From Neobacillus citreus (lineage in GTDB: Bacteria > Bacillota > Bacilli > Bacillales > Cytobacillaceae), in the NCBI RefSeq assembly GCF_018343545.2, contig NZ_JAGYPE020000057.1, positions 1 to 38,230 of the forward strand: 38,230 bases of DNA. Direction: 5' to 3'. The notes beneath the pieces are model-generated. The model was given only the letters and a program-made list of their open reading frames with translations, was not told where the DNA came from and ran no database searches. How positions within the stretch are numbered: position 1 is the first letter of the stretch; every line of letters begins with the position of its first letter. Positions 15,605-23,514 of the stretch are shown here, in pieces. Made by a program: the position numbers and the translations under genes.

Positions 15605-16213
15605 TTGCAAAGACAGGCGAAATTAGGATTAATGCTGGATGTGGAAACTACGGGGCTGGGACCGACTACTGATGAGGTTATTGAACTGGCCCTGAAGTTA
15701 TTTTCCTACTGTACGGAAACTGGTGAAATATTAGAGATTTTGGAGGAAGACTCCTTTTTGCGAGAGCCGCTTTCGAACTCGGCACGCAGGAATTATGATA
15801 GGGCTTATCGGGTTCATGGAATACCATATGATTTGGTTCAGGGCAAAAGCTTTCATGATGTAAAAGTTAAAACCTATTTTCAACGTGCTGATTCTGTTTT
15901 TGCCCACAATGCTTCCTTTGACCGCAGTTTCCTTTATCACATGTACCCGGAAATAAATGACTTGCAGTGGTTCTGCACGATGAGGAATGTGCCTTGGAAA
16001 CAGTATGGCTTTCCAAATGGCAAGCTGATTACCCTTTTGGAAGCCCATGAAATCACAAACTATCAAACACATAGAGCGATGGACGATATTACATATTTGA
16101 TGGAATTGCTTAAGCGGACAAGTCCAAAAGGTAACCTTTATCTGCAAGAAGTTCTTGAATTTGGACCGATGAGAAAATACCAGCCGGCTGCATCAAGAGC
16201 GAAGATGGGTTAG
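15605..16213 (+). CDS. DnaQ-like 3'-5' exonuclease (DEDD family)
   Basis: About 202 residues with the three exonuclease motifs of DNA polymerase III epsilon-type nucleases: Exo I DVETTG, Exo II HNASFDRSF and Exo III with HRAMDD (H-x4-D, DEDDh). It contains no polymerase or helicase domain, so it is a stand-alone proofreading- or RNase-like exonuclease whose substrate is unknown. TTG 15605 lies 9 bp after AAGGA; the ATG at 15596 touches that ribosome binding site, so TTG is preferred. It is a single gene between its own extended -10 promoter and a bidirectional terminator. Confidence 0.85.
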   Translation: MQRQAKLGLMLDVETTGLGPTTDEVIELALKLFSYCTETGEILEILEEDSFLREPLSNSARRNYDRAYRVHGIPYDLVQGKSFHDVKVKTYFQRADSVFAHNASFDRSFLYHMYPEINDLQWFCTMRNVPWKQYGFPNGKLITLLEAHEITNYQTHRAMDDITYLMELLKRTSPKGNLYLQEVLEFGPMRKYQPAASRAKMG

Positions 16214-16287
16214 TTGTATCCGATTTGTGCTGCCCAAACTATTGAAAAAACGAGTGTAATAGTCGCCAATAGGCGCCTGAGCTTCAG

Positions 16288-16322
16288 AAAAAAACGCATC
16301 GGTAAGCCCGATGCGTTTTTTC
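16288..16322. terminator. Bidirectional terminator between exonuclease and SDR genes
   Basis: ACGCATCGG pairs with CCGATGCGT around a short loop, with A-run before and T-run after, so it works in both directions for the convergent genes. Confidence 0.88.
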
Positions 16323-17194
16323 TACCCATTAATAATCGTCCCACCATTCACATGAATCATTTGCCCGCTCATATAGGACGAATCCTCTGAGGCTAAGAAA
16401 ACATAGCTTGGCGCCAGTTCATGAGGCTGCCCGGCACGCCCCATTGGAGTATCTGATCCGAAAGTGGCGACCTGGTCCGCCGTAAAGGTCGATGGAATAA
16501 GCGGAGTCCAGATTGGACCAGGGGCAACCCCGTTTACGCGGATTCCCTGCTTCGCCAATGAAAGGGCTAACGAACGAGTAAAGGTGACAATCGCTCCTTT
16601 TGTGGCCGAATAATCAAGCAATTGTTCATGTCCATGGTAAGCTGTTATGGAAGCCGTATTGATGATGGATGCTCCTTTCTTTAAAAAAGGAAGCGCCATT
16701 TTCGTCATATAAAAATAGGAGAAAATATTGGTCCTGAATGTTTTTTCCAGCTGCGCTGAAGTGATATTTAAAATACTTGGCTGCGGGTGCTGCTCCGCTG
16801 CGTTGTTAACCAAAATATCCAATCCGCCGAACTCATCAATTGTTTTCTTCACAACCTCTTTGCAATAGTCCTCATTGCCAATATCGCCAGAAAAGAGAAG
16901 ACATCTTCGTCCTTCGGCTTCTATGATTCCTTTGGTTTCCTCAGCATCCTGATGTTCTTCTAGGTAAACAATTGCTACATCTGCACCTTCTTTAGCAAAA
17001 TAAATCGCAACTGATTTTCCAATTCCACTGTCACCGCCAGTAATAATCGCGGTTTTTCCGGATAATTTTCCGGCCGGCTTATAGTTGGAATTAACGGAAA
17101 TCGGCTTTGGGTTCATTTCACTCTCAGTTCCCGGCTGATGGTTTTGATGCTGCGGCGGAAACGTCTGCTTTTTTTGGCTTTTATTGCTGCTCAT
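16322..17194 (-). CDS. Short-chain dehydrogenase/reductase (general-stress-type)
   Basis: 290-residue NAD(P)-dependent SDR. A ~45-residue polar leader (SSNKSQKKQTFPPQHQNH start) precedes the Rossmann fold. The cofactor motif is TGGDSGIGK, then NNAAEQHPQ, catalytic Ser in NTASITAYHG and YSATKGA (Tyr-x3-Lys); VNGVAPGPIWTP follows. The long N-terminal leader and overall pattern match Bacillus general stress SDRs such as YdaD or YhdF. ATG 17194 follows GGAGGG. No convincing sigma-B promoter is visible upstream. The substrate is unknown. Confidence 0.88.
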   Translation of the reverse strand: MSSNKSQKKQTFPPQHQNHQPGTESEMNPKPISVNSNYKPAGKLSGKTAIITGGDSGIGKSVAIYFAKEGADVAIVYLEEHQDAEETKGIIEAEGRRCLLFSGDIGNEDYCKEVVKKTIDEFGGLDILVNNAAEQHPQPSILNITSAQLEKTFRTNIFSYFYMTKMALPFLKKGASIINTASITAYHGHEQLLDYSATKGAIVTFTRSLALSLAKQGIRVNGVAPGPIWTPLIPSTFTADQVATFGSDTPMGRAGQPHELAPSYVFLASEDSSYMSGQMIHVNGGTIING

Positions 17195-17301
17195 TTTCTA
17201 ACCCTCCATTGATTTTCATCTCTCGTTAGTGTTAGAAAAATGAGGAAAATTATGATGTTTAAAAATAAGTCTTAGTATTGGGAGGCTCTTTAAACAACAA
17301 A

Positions 17302-17331
17302 GGCTCTGTTGCAATTGCTGCAAACAGAGCC
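17302..17331 (-). terminator. Terminator of the VOC gene
   Basis: GGCTCTGTT pairs with AACAGAGCC around a 12-bp loop, followed on the minus strand by TTTGTTGTTT. Confidence 0.75.
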
Positions 17332-17341
17332 GCTTTGTGTA

Positions 17342-17773
17342 TTATTCGTGGGGTTTTCCTTCCGTAAACACTTGAAAAAATATGCCAAATTTATCGATTA
17401 CGGAACCATACGCAGGGCTGAAGAAGGTTTCCTGCAGAGGCATCTCCACTTTCCCGCCTTCTGAAAGGGCTTCAAACATCTTCTTTGCTTGCTCAGCATC
17501 ATTTGTTGAAATGCAAATGGTCACTTGAGTCCCGCTTTGATGCTCCTGTCCAGGGAAGGTGTCAGAAAACATAATTTCAGACTCACCAACTTTAATGGTC
17601 GCATGACTTACCAGATCCTTGGCTTCAGCAGGCAGAGGATATTCTGGATTTTCAGGCATGTCACCAAAACTTTGCTGGAATAAAACTTGGGCATCCAGTG
17701 CCTGTTGGTAGAATTGAATTGCTTCCTTTGCATTTCCTGCCATTACAAAATAGGGTATCAATCTTACTGTCAT
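17342..17773 (-). CDS. VOC-superfamily protein, PhnB-like
   Basis: About 143 residues of the vicinal oxygen chelate fold. It begins TVRLIPYFVMAGNAKEAIQFYQ, typical of PhnB/'glyoxalase-like' proteins, and has KVGESEIMFSD and the C-terminal FGIFFQVF pattern. The function of this subgroup is not established. The second ATG (17773) has GGGAG at a 9-bp spacing and matches the usual family N-terminus; the first (17779) is too close. It lies behind a strong promoter at 17894-17922 with a ~110-nt leader, and ends at a hairpin terminator. Confidence 0.82.
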   Translation of the reverse strand: MTVRLIPYFVMAGNAKEAIQFYQQALDAQVLFQQSFGDMPENPEYPLPAEAKDLVSHATIKVGESEIMFSDTFPGQEHQSGTQVTICISTNDAEQAKKMFEALSEGGKVEMPLQETFFSPAYGSVIDKFGIFFQVFTEGKPHE

Positions 17774-17893
17774 GAACATTCACTCCCTGAATTAATCATA
17801 ATTTAATTTATTAGTTAACCTTTCAATAATGAGGCCTCCAATGGCCAACAGCCATATAAAGAAACACAATTTCTATTATTAACCAATAAATTT

Positions 17894-17922
17894 ATTATAA
17901 GACACAGAACTAATGTTCGCAA
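17894..17922 (-). promoter_or_regulatory. Promoter of the VOC gene
   Basis: On the minus strand TTGCGA (17922-17917), a 17-bp spacer and consensus TATAAT (17899-17894). Confidence 0.7.
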
Positions 17923-17973
17923 TAACTTTTCTTGAAAAAAGATACAATCAACGAGGATTGGATGGTCTGGAAT

Positions 17974-19062
17974 TTATTTTAGTGTTCCAATATATTTGGA
18001 TTGCGGCCGGTAGATGGTATTGTTTTCTGCTTGCTCCAGAACGTGGGCTGTCCAGCCGACGATTCTGCTTGCAGTGAAGGTTGGTGTGAAAAGGTTTGCC
18101 TCCATGTTGATGGCTTTCATGATGGCTGCGGCGTAGAATTCTACATTTGTATAAAGGGAGCGGCCGGGTTTTAACTCCTCTAACACCCTTACTGCGGTTT
18201 TTTCTGCGTCCATAGCAAGATCAAGCCAAGCATCCTGGCCAACTAGCTCCCGTAATTTGGCCTTTAAGGCAATGGCACGCGGATCGTGGGTTTTGTACAC
18301 ACGATGGCCAAACCCCATTAATTTTTCTCCTCTTAATATTTTTTCTCTCATTACCTTTTCGGCATCACCTGCCGCCGCAATCTCATCCAAAAGTTCAATT
18401 ACTCCTGAAGGGGCGCCGCCATGAAGCGGTCCTTTCATCGTTCCAATCGCTGATGAAACGGCTGATACTAAATCAGATTCAGTTGATGCCGTAACCCTTG
18501 CTGAAAAGGTTGAGGCATTCATTCCATGTTCAAGTGTCAAAATCATATACGTTTCGAGTACCTCCACATGGGCTTCTAGTGGGATCGAACCATTAAGCAT
18601 ATAAAGGTAATTAGCCACATGATCCAATTCATTCAACGGAGCAACAAACTCTTTACCTTCCAGCTGTCTTTGCCGGTATGCAATGATTGACGGGGCGAGG
18701 GCGGTAATACGAATAGCCTGTGACACAGTCGGCTTCCAGCCATAATTGAAATTCCCGGCTTCAGCTGAAATGGCTGTTCTCATCACACTCATTAGGTCCA
18801 TACCAAAAGGGAGCAGGTCGATTAACTTTTTTATATTTTCCGGAAGTTCACGGTTGCTCTTTAACTCATTTTTCAAAGCTCGTAACTGAGCATCATCAGG
18901 TAAGTAGCCGTGCCAGAGCAGGTAGGCAACTTCTTCAAATGAGTAACGATTAGTAAGCCTTCCGATTTCATATCCCCGATAAATAAGCTCTCCCTTTTCA
19001 CCATCAATATGACTGATCAATGTTTCGGCGGCGACAATTCCTTTTAAACCCTTCTGAATCAT
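17974..19062 (-). CDS. citA: Citrate synthase, CitA type
   Basis: Condenses oxaloacetate and acetyl-CoA to citrate. The 362-residue length fits the short Bacillus type. Catalytic His residues are in LEHGMNAS (H179) and GPLHGGAPS (H214), and MGFGHRVYKTHDPRA is typical. The third catalytic residue, normally Asp in N-V-D-F-Y, is Glu here (NVEFYAA, E308). The divergent LysR-type regulator gene 109 bp away reproduces the B. subtilis citA-citR arrangement, where CitA is the minor citrate synthase repressed by CitR; this supports citA over citZ. No icd or mdh follows, as they would in the citZ operon. ATG 19062 has AAGGAGAG 7 bp upstream. Confidence 0.9.
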   Translation of the reverse strand: MIQKGLKGIVAAETLISHIDGEKGELIYRGYEIGRLTNRYSFEEVAYLLWHGYLPDDAQLRALKNELKSNRELPENIKKLIDLLPFGMDLMSVMRTAISAEAGNFNYGWKPTVSQAIRITALAPSIIAYRQRQLEGKEFVAPLNELDHVANYLYMLNGSIPLEAHVEVLETYMILTLEHGMNASTFSARVTASTESDLVSAVSSAIGTMKGPLHGGAPSGVIELLDEIAAAGDAEKVMREKILRGEKLMGFGHRVYKTHDPRAIALKAKLRELVGQDAWLDLAMDAEKTAVRVLEELKPGRSLYTNVEFYAAAIMKAINMEANLFTPTFTASRIVGWTAHVLEQAENNTIYRPQSKYIGTLK

Positions 19063-19170
19063 ACAAAATCTCTCCTTCCTTTATTTGTTAATAGTTTATA
19101 TAATAAATTTGATTAATGAAATTAAATAATTTTAAACGAATTGATTAATTTCTTTAATAAGGAGGAGAAT

Positions 19171-20049
19171 ATGGAATTCCAATGGCTTAACACGTTTATT
19201 ACGGCAGCTGATTGTGGGAATTTCCGCAGAACGGCGGAAATCCTTTATATTTCACAGCCATCTGTAACGGTTCATATAAAACAATTGGAACAAGAGCTCG
19301 GTATTCAATTATTTGATCGAGATGGAAAAAAAGTAAAACTAACTGAAGCGGGGAGGAGATATTTGGTTCATGCCAAAAAACTGTTAAAGGTTTATCAGGG
19401 GGGACTCGAGGACATTCACTCATTTAGTCAAGGCTACACAACGAAATTTTCCATTGCCATATCACCTCTAATCGCAGATACCATCCTGCCATATGTTTTA
19501 AAAAGCTATACAAACAAGCATCCGGAAGTGGAGATCTCGGTTAAAATCATTGAATCCGTTGGTATCGAAGAAGCGGTATTAAGGGAGGAAGTTGATATCG
19601 GACTGTCCTGTTTACACAGCCTTCATCCTGAATTGATTAGTGAGCTTTTATATAGGGATAGGGTTATGCTAGTTGCGCCTCACGATGGGAGAGATTCCGA
19701 AACAGCACCACCGTTAGATGAAGAAGAGGTTCTAACATCGAACTATTTGTTAACCCATAATCACCCAGGTTACTGGGATGTTCTTTGCCACGCGGTAAAA
19801 AGCAAATATCCAAAGGTAAAAATGATGAAAGTATCACAGGTACACATTACAAAAAGATTCATCGTTGAAGGGCTGGGTGTCTCTTTCCTTCCGACATCAA
19901 CGGTCAGAAGAGAGCTGCTAGAAGGGAGGCTCTTAGAAGTAGACTGCCAAACCATCCACCTGCCCGAAGCAAACACCTACGCCATCATGAAATACGACCA
20001 CTCCAAACAAAAAGAATTTCTCGAGTTTATCTCAAACTATCGGATTTAA
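19171..20049 (+). CDS. citR: LysR-type regulator CitR
   Basis: 292 residues, the usual LTTR length. The N-terminal helix-turn-helix is in FRRTAEILYISQPSVTVHIKQLE, typical LysR (split: FRRTAEILYISQPSV, THIKQLE-like region), followed by the linker helix and a periplasmic-binding-protein-like effector domain. It is divergent from citA, as in B. subtilis, where CitR represses citA. The 108-bp intergenic region carries two ATTTGATTAAT/AATTGATTAAT-like direct repeats (about 19107-19118 and 19139-19150), possible CitR sites. ATG 19171 follows AAGGAGGAG; the frame is open 10 codons further upstream. Confidence 0.85.
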   Translation: MEFQWLNTFITAADCGNFRRTAEILYISQPSVTVHIKQLEQELGIQLFDRDGKKVKLTEAGRRYLVHAKKLLKVYQGGLEDIHSFSQGYTTKFSIAISPLIADTILPYVLKSYTNKHPEVEISVKIIESVGIEEAVLREEVDIGLSCLHSLHPELISELLYRDRVMLVAPHDGRDSETAPPLDEEEVLTSNYLLTHNHPGYWDVLCHAVKSKYPKVKMMKVSQVHITKRFIVEGLGVSFLPTSTVRRELLEGRLLEVDCQTIHLPEANTYAIMKYDHSKQKEFLEFISNYRI

Positions 20050-20078
20050 AAAACAGTGTCCGCCTGAGGCGGACACTG
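20048..20078 (-). terminator. Terminator of the DinB-like gene
   Basis: Perfect 11-bp stem CAGTGTCCGCC/GGCGGACACTG with a 3-bp loop. On the minus strand it is followed by TTTTTT, so it terminates the minus-strand gene; on the plus strand it lacks a U-tract. Just beside it (20088-20100) is the palindrome GGTGCCTGACACC. Confidence 0.85.
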
Positions 20079-20105
20079 TCCACGAGCGGTGCCTGACACC
20101 ACCCG

Positions 20106-20630
20106 TTATTTCAAATTAGTTAAGTATCGGTCTGTCACGATGCTGAGGTGGTGGATTGCATGGCCGGCGATGATGTAGGCGATGGCGCGGGTGGTGACCT
20201 CCGTGCCATTGGCGTTGCCGACATTTGTCCAGGCTGACTCTGGAATGTTTTCGATCAGCGTGATAGTTGCTTTCCTGACTGCGATGAAGTCAGCAAGGAT
20301 AGATTTTAGTGGCAGCTCGCCCATTTGTGCTCCAGCCACATAATCATTCTCGTCAAACCCTGCTAATGGAGTCTTGTCGCCGCGGCCAACTCGAAGCAGG
20401 CGGTAGCTCATAATCCTCTCGGTATCTGCCATATGGCCAAGCACTTCCTTCATCCTCCATTTACCAGGTTCATAGCGGAATTGCGCATCTTCCTCTGAAA
20501 TCCCTTCGAAAAGAGAAACCACTTTTTCAAGACTTTCCTTAAGAACCTGCAATAAATCTCCTTCTGGAACTAACTGAACATACGGTACATAATAATCTGG
20601 AAACTCATTGTTATTAGGTCGCTGCAACAT
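20106..20630 (-). CDS. DinB-family protein (YfiT/DinB-like four-helix metalloprotein)
   Basis: About 174 residues. The fold's three His ligands are visible as GHMADTE (mid-protein) and GHAIHHLSIV near the C-terminus, typical of DinB_2/YfiT-type putative metal-dependent enzymes, some of which are thiol transferases. The substrate is unknown. ATG 20630 is preferred because AAAGGGG lies 8 bp upstream; the frame is open 15 codons further without a ribosome binding site. It is followed by a strong terminator. Confidence 0.82.
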   Translation of the reverse strand: MLQRPNNNEFPDYYVPYVQLVPEGDLLQVLKESLEKVVSLFEGISEEDAQFRYEPGKWRMKEVLGHMADTERIMSYRLLRVGRGDKTPLAGFDENDYVAGAQMGELPLKSILADFIAVRKATITLIENIPESAWTNVGNANGTEVTTRAIAYIIAGHAIHHLSIVTDRYLTNLK

Positions 20631-20703
20631 TCGAAAAACCCCTTTCAAAGATTCTGAAAAAATAACTATCTTCATTTTAGAATTTTTTTCAATTAAATAC
20701 CAT

Positions 20704-20749
20704 AAAAAAAGAGCTGCCGCCTTAGGGAGTCCCCTTAAGGCAACAGCTC
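20704..20749 (-). terminator. Terminator of queT
   Basis: GAGCTG(C)CGCCTTAGGG pairs with CCCTTAAGGC(AA)CAGCTC with small bulges. Seven A residues at 20704-20710 give the U-tract on the minus strand. Confidence 0.85.
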
Positions 20750-20756
20750 ATAAAAT

Positions 20757-21299
20757 TTATTTAAAGATTTTATCAAAATGAACGCGCTTGTTAATGAAAT
20801 ACATGACCGGCATGCCGACAGCCATCACAACGAATTCCCCAACTGCCGTTGTTAACCATGTAAACAGGAATGGCAGATCGAACGCTAAATGCAGTTCAAT
20901 CGCAATGAGGAACATCGTAAAGGTGAACACCAATGTATTCACAATCATCCGTGTCCAAATTCCTTTAATAAACCGTGCACACAAAATCGTAATCACCAAA
21001 GCAATCAATGACTGCCCTACACCGAAAATAAGGTCATACGCCTTCATTGGTGAGAAGAATAAATTCGTTAAAAATACCCCTAAAATAATCCCGTATAAAT
21101 ACTTTTTGTTGAAAACGACGAGATGGTTAAACATCTCTGAAACGCGGAATTGCACCTGGGTAAACCCGAATGGCTGAATTAATGCCGAAACCGCAATGTA
21201 CAGCGCCGCAATAATTCCGTTTACAACGATTTCCCTTACCTTGCTGCTCGATGTGCCCGTCGCGTACTGGGCGTCTAGCATGTTTGTTGTTTTTTCCAT
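20757..21299 (-). CDS. queT: Queuosine precursor transporter QueT
   Basis: About 180-residue integral membrane protein with five to six helices, matching the QueT family (S-component of an ECF-type transporter for queuosine precursors). Recognised stretches include VNGIIAALYIAVSALIQPF, FRVSEMFNHLVVFN and YGIILGVFLTNLFFSP. The ATPase and T-component must come from elsewhere. The assignment is reinforced by a preQ1-I riboswitch in the leader that masks the ribosome binding site. ATG 21299 (8 bp after AAGGAG) is chosen over ATG 21305 (2 bp). It has a clear promoter and its own terminator. Confidence 0.92.
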   Translation of the reverse strand: MEKTTNMLDAQYATGTSSSKVREIVVNGIIAALYIAVSALIQPFGFTQVQFRVSEMFNHLVVFNKKYLYGIILGVFLTNLFFSPMKAYDLIFGVGQSLIALVITILCARFIKGIWTRMIVNTLVFTFTMFLIAIELHLAFDLPFLFTWLTTAVGEFVVMAVGMPVMYFINKRVHFDKIFK

Positions 21300-21307
21300 A
21301 TTCATTT

Positions 21308-21345
21308 CTCCTTAGTTTTTTATAGTGGGAGGTTCTCGAACCACT
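21308..21345 (-). promoter_or_regulatory. preQ1-I riboswitch in the queT leader
   Basis: Read on the minus strand the leader has AGTGGTTCGAGAACC, CTCCCACT and then ATAAAAAACTAAGGAG. AGTGG pairs with CCACT to form P1, the C-rich loop can pair with GG of AAGGAG, and the A-rich tail ending ACTAAGG matches the class I consensus. The ribosome binding site is part of the aptamer, so preQ1 binding should block translation of queT. Confidence 0.9.
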
Positions 21346-21371
21346 AAAGGTAAAAATACTAACAAACTATT

Positions 21372-21400
21372 ATAATATTACATGAAAAAATGGCAGTCAA
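21372..21400 (-). promoter_or_regulatory. Promoter of queT
   Basis: On the minus strand TTGACT (21400-21395), 17-bp spacer, TATTAT (21377-21372). Predicted start about 20 bp before the riboswitch. Confidence 0.75.
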
Positions 21401-21453
21401 TGACAGTTTTTGGGATAATGGGAATATAAAAAATATTGTTGCGGAGGAGAACT

Positions 21454-21642
21454 ATGTACGAATATAAATTTGAAAGAATTGAATTAAGCAAGTTAAGCGG
21501 AAAACCTAAGGAAGATTACCATGAAATCATTCAACAAAATGCCAAAAACGGCTGGAGACTGATCCAGATTTTTGCGCCGGGAATTGCGGCATATGGGTCT
21601 GCAGCTTATTATGAAGCCATATTCGAAAGAAAAATAGATTAA
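21454..21642 (+). CDS. DUF4177-type small protein
   Basis: 62 residues, starting MYEYKFERIEL and containing the family-like stretch NGWRLIQIFAP and YYEAIFERK, the pattern of the DUF4177 family of unknown function. ATG 21454 has GGAGGAG 5 bp upstream. It is divergent from queT and stands alone. Confidence 0.75.
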   Translation: MYEYKFERIELSKLSGKPKEDYHEIIQQNAKNGWRLIQIFAPGIAAYGSAAYYEAIFERKID

Positions 21643-21714
21643 AGAAGGAACTAGCTTCTACTAGTATAAAGGAGGTCATTGCAAACAACGGAGAGAAATT
21701 GTAATCAAACTATT

Positions 21715-21748
21715 GGGGCTGACGAGGAAACTTTGTGTCAGCCCCTTT
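21715..21748 (+). terminator. Possible terminator downstream of the DUF4177 gene
   Basis: Perfect 9-bp stem GGGGCTGAC/GTCAGCCCC around a 13-bp loop; the T-tract is weak (TTTGCTT). It lies 73 bp after the stop. The rest of the 200-bp gap shows no gene. Confidence 0.55.
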
Positions 21749-21842
21749 GCTTATATTTTCCTCTGACGGACATCTTTCAGGCAAAAAAAAGAATAATAAA
21801 GAAAGTACATAATTGATATTTAAAGAAAAGGATGATTTTTTA

Positions 21843-23285
21843 ATGGAACGTAATCAACAAAGTTTCCCCGAAGGATTTCTATGGGGCGGCGCAACTGCTG
21901 CCAATCAAATAGAAGGCGGATTTCGAGAAGGCAATAAAGGTTTGAATATCTCTGATGTTCTACCTGGGGGGAAAGAGCGGCTTAAAATATTGATGTCACC
22001 TGGATTTAACTTTGAAATTGACCATGAGAAGTATAGGTACCCAAACCATGAAGCGATTGATTTTTACCATCGTTACAAGGAAGATATCGCTTTGTTTGCG
22101 GAAATGGGCTTCAAAGTATTTCGGATGTCGATTGCGTGGACGAGAATTTTTCCAAATGGTGATGAGTTAGAACCGAATGAAGCGGGTTTGGCTTTTTATG
22201 ACCGGGTCTTTGATGAATTACATAAGTACGGAATTGAGCCCGTAGTGACCATCTCGCACTATGAAATGCCGCTGCATTTGGTCAAAGAATACGGAGGCTG
22301 GAGAAGCCGTCAGGTGGTTACTTTCTTTGAAAGATATGCAACGGCGCTTTTTAATCGCTATAAGGATAAAGTGAAATATTGGATGACCTTTAATGAAATT
22401 AATGGTGCCTTAAAGATGCCAATCATGAGTATGGGCTTCTCTCCTCAAAACGAAGAAGTCCGATACCAACAGACCTTCCAGGCATTTCACCATCAATTTG
22501 TGGCCAGTGCGATAGCCGTAAAAGCCTGTAAGCAAATCATTCCAGATGCAAAAATTGGCTGTATGATCCTGTTTGCACCTGTTTATTCCTACGATAGTAA
22601 TCCGGAAAATGTCCTCTTTGCCTTAAAAGAAGAGGAACTGTTCAATTATTTTTGTGCAGATGTTCATGTGCGCGGCGAGTACCCAGCCTTCATTCAGCGC
22701 TTCTTTAAAGAGCATAGTGTTGAACTTGAGATTCAGGATGGGGACTTGGAATTAATCAAACAAGGAACGGTAGATTATATTGGCTTAAGCTATTACATGT
22801 CCCGTACTGATAAAAAAGTTAAGGCTGAAGAGGAAAAGGCAAATGGAAATATTGTCGGAGGAGTGAAGAACCCATTCCTGAAAGCAAGCGATTGGGGCTG
22901 GGAGATTGACCCTGTCGGTTTGCGGATCAGCTTAAACAGGCTGTATGGAAGATACCAGGTGCCGCTATTTGTTGTGGAAAATGGCTTAGGGGCGTATGAC
23001 CAAGTGGAGGAAGACGGTACCATCAACGATAATCACCGGATAGATTACTTGCGTGAACATATAAAAGCCATGGGGGAGGCTATTGAAGATGGTGTAGAGC
23101 TAATGGGCTATACAAGCTGGGGCTGTATCGACCTGGTCAGTATGTCAACTGGTCAAATGTCCAAGCGCTACGGCTTTATCTATGTCGATAAACACGATGA
23201 CGGCAGCGGAACATTAGAGCGCAAACCTAAAAAGTCATATCATTGGTATAAAAATGTCATTGCTACCAATGGGGAGCAATTATAA
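21843..23285 (+). CDS. Family 1 glycosyl hydrolase, probable 6-phospho-beta-glucosidase
   Basis: 480 residues, GH1 length. It begins FPEGFLWGGATAANQIEGG, has the acid/base Glu in TFNEING and the nucleophile Glu in VVENGLGAYD. Near the C-terminus STGQMSKRYGFIYVD carries the Ser-Lys-Tyr set that binds the 6-phosphate, pointing to phosphorylated beta-glucosides delivered by a PTS, as in BglA/BglH. No PTS permease or antiterminator is nearby, so the import partner is elsewhere. ATG 21843 follows AAAGGATG. It is a single-gene unit with a terminator. Confidence 0.9.
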   Translation: MERNQQSFPEGFLWGGATAANQIEGGFREGNKGLNISDVLPGGKERLKILMSPGFNFEIDHEKYRYPNHEAIDFYHRYKEDIALFAEMGFKVFRMSIAWTRIFPNGDELEPNEAGLAFYDRVFDELHKYGIEPVVTISHYEMPLHLVKEYGGWRSRQVVTFFERYATALFNRYKDKVKYWMTFNEINGALKMPIMSMGFSPQNEEVRYQQTFQAFHHQFVASAIAVKACKQIIPDAKIGCMILFAPVYSYDSNPENVLFALKEEELFNYFCADVHVRGEYPAFIQRFFKEHSVELEIQDGDLELIKQGTVDYIGLSYYMSRTDKKVKAEEEKANGNIVGGVKNPFLKASDWGWEIDPVGLRISLNRLYGRYQVPLFVVENGLGAYDQVEEDGTINDNHRIDYLREHIKAMGEAIEDGVELMGYTSWGCIDLVSMSTGQMSKRYGFIYVDKHDDGSGTLERKPKKSYHWYKNVIATNGEQL

Positions 23286-23292
23286 CAATAAA

Positions 23293-23324
23293 AAAATCGG
23301 TATCTTATTAGGTACCGATTTTTC
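23293..23324. terminator. Terminator after the GH1 gene
   Basis: AATCGGTA pairs with TACCGATT around a 10-bp loop, followed by a T-run; A residues before the stem would allow it to act for the minus strand too. Confidence 0.82.
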
Positions 23325-23355
23325 TATTTGTATGTGGCAGTGGCGTTATTTTTGG

Positions 23356-23504
23356 ATTCGCAGATATAATTGAAAATCCGCGGATATTTTGAAAAATTCG
23401 CAGATATAATCAGAAATTCGCAGATAAAATGAAAAATTCGCAGATATATTCCAATAATTCGCAGATATAATTTTCCCCAATGTAAAATCCGCAAATTCTT
23501 GAGT
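23356..23504. repeat. Intergenic tandem repeat with a 20-bp period
   Basis: Consensus ATTCGCAGATATAATNAAAA. Units start at 23356, 23376, 23396, 23416, 23436 (21 bp) and 23457, with a degenerate ATCCGCAAATT at 23487. Unit 2 has ATCCGCGGATATT. It lies between the GH1 terminator and the end of the SMR genes. The units are contiguous with no spacer, so it is not a CRISPR array. A minus-strand reading frame through it is a by-product of the repeat. Confidence 0.85.
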
Positions 23505-23514
23505 TTTCAGCACA

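Noticed and set aside
23356..23504. Possible CRISPR array
   Set aside because: Units are contiguous with a 20-bp period and no unique spacers; no cas genes are nearby.
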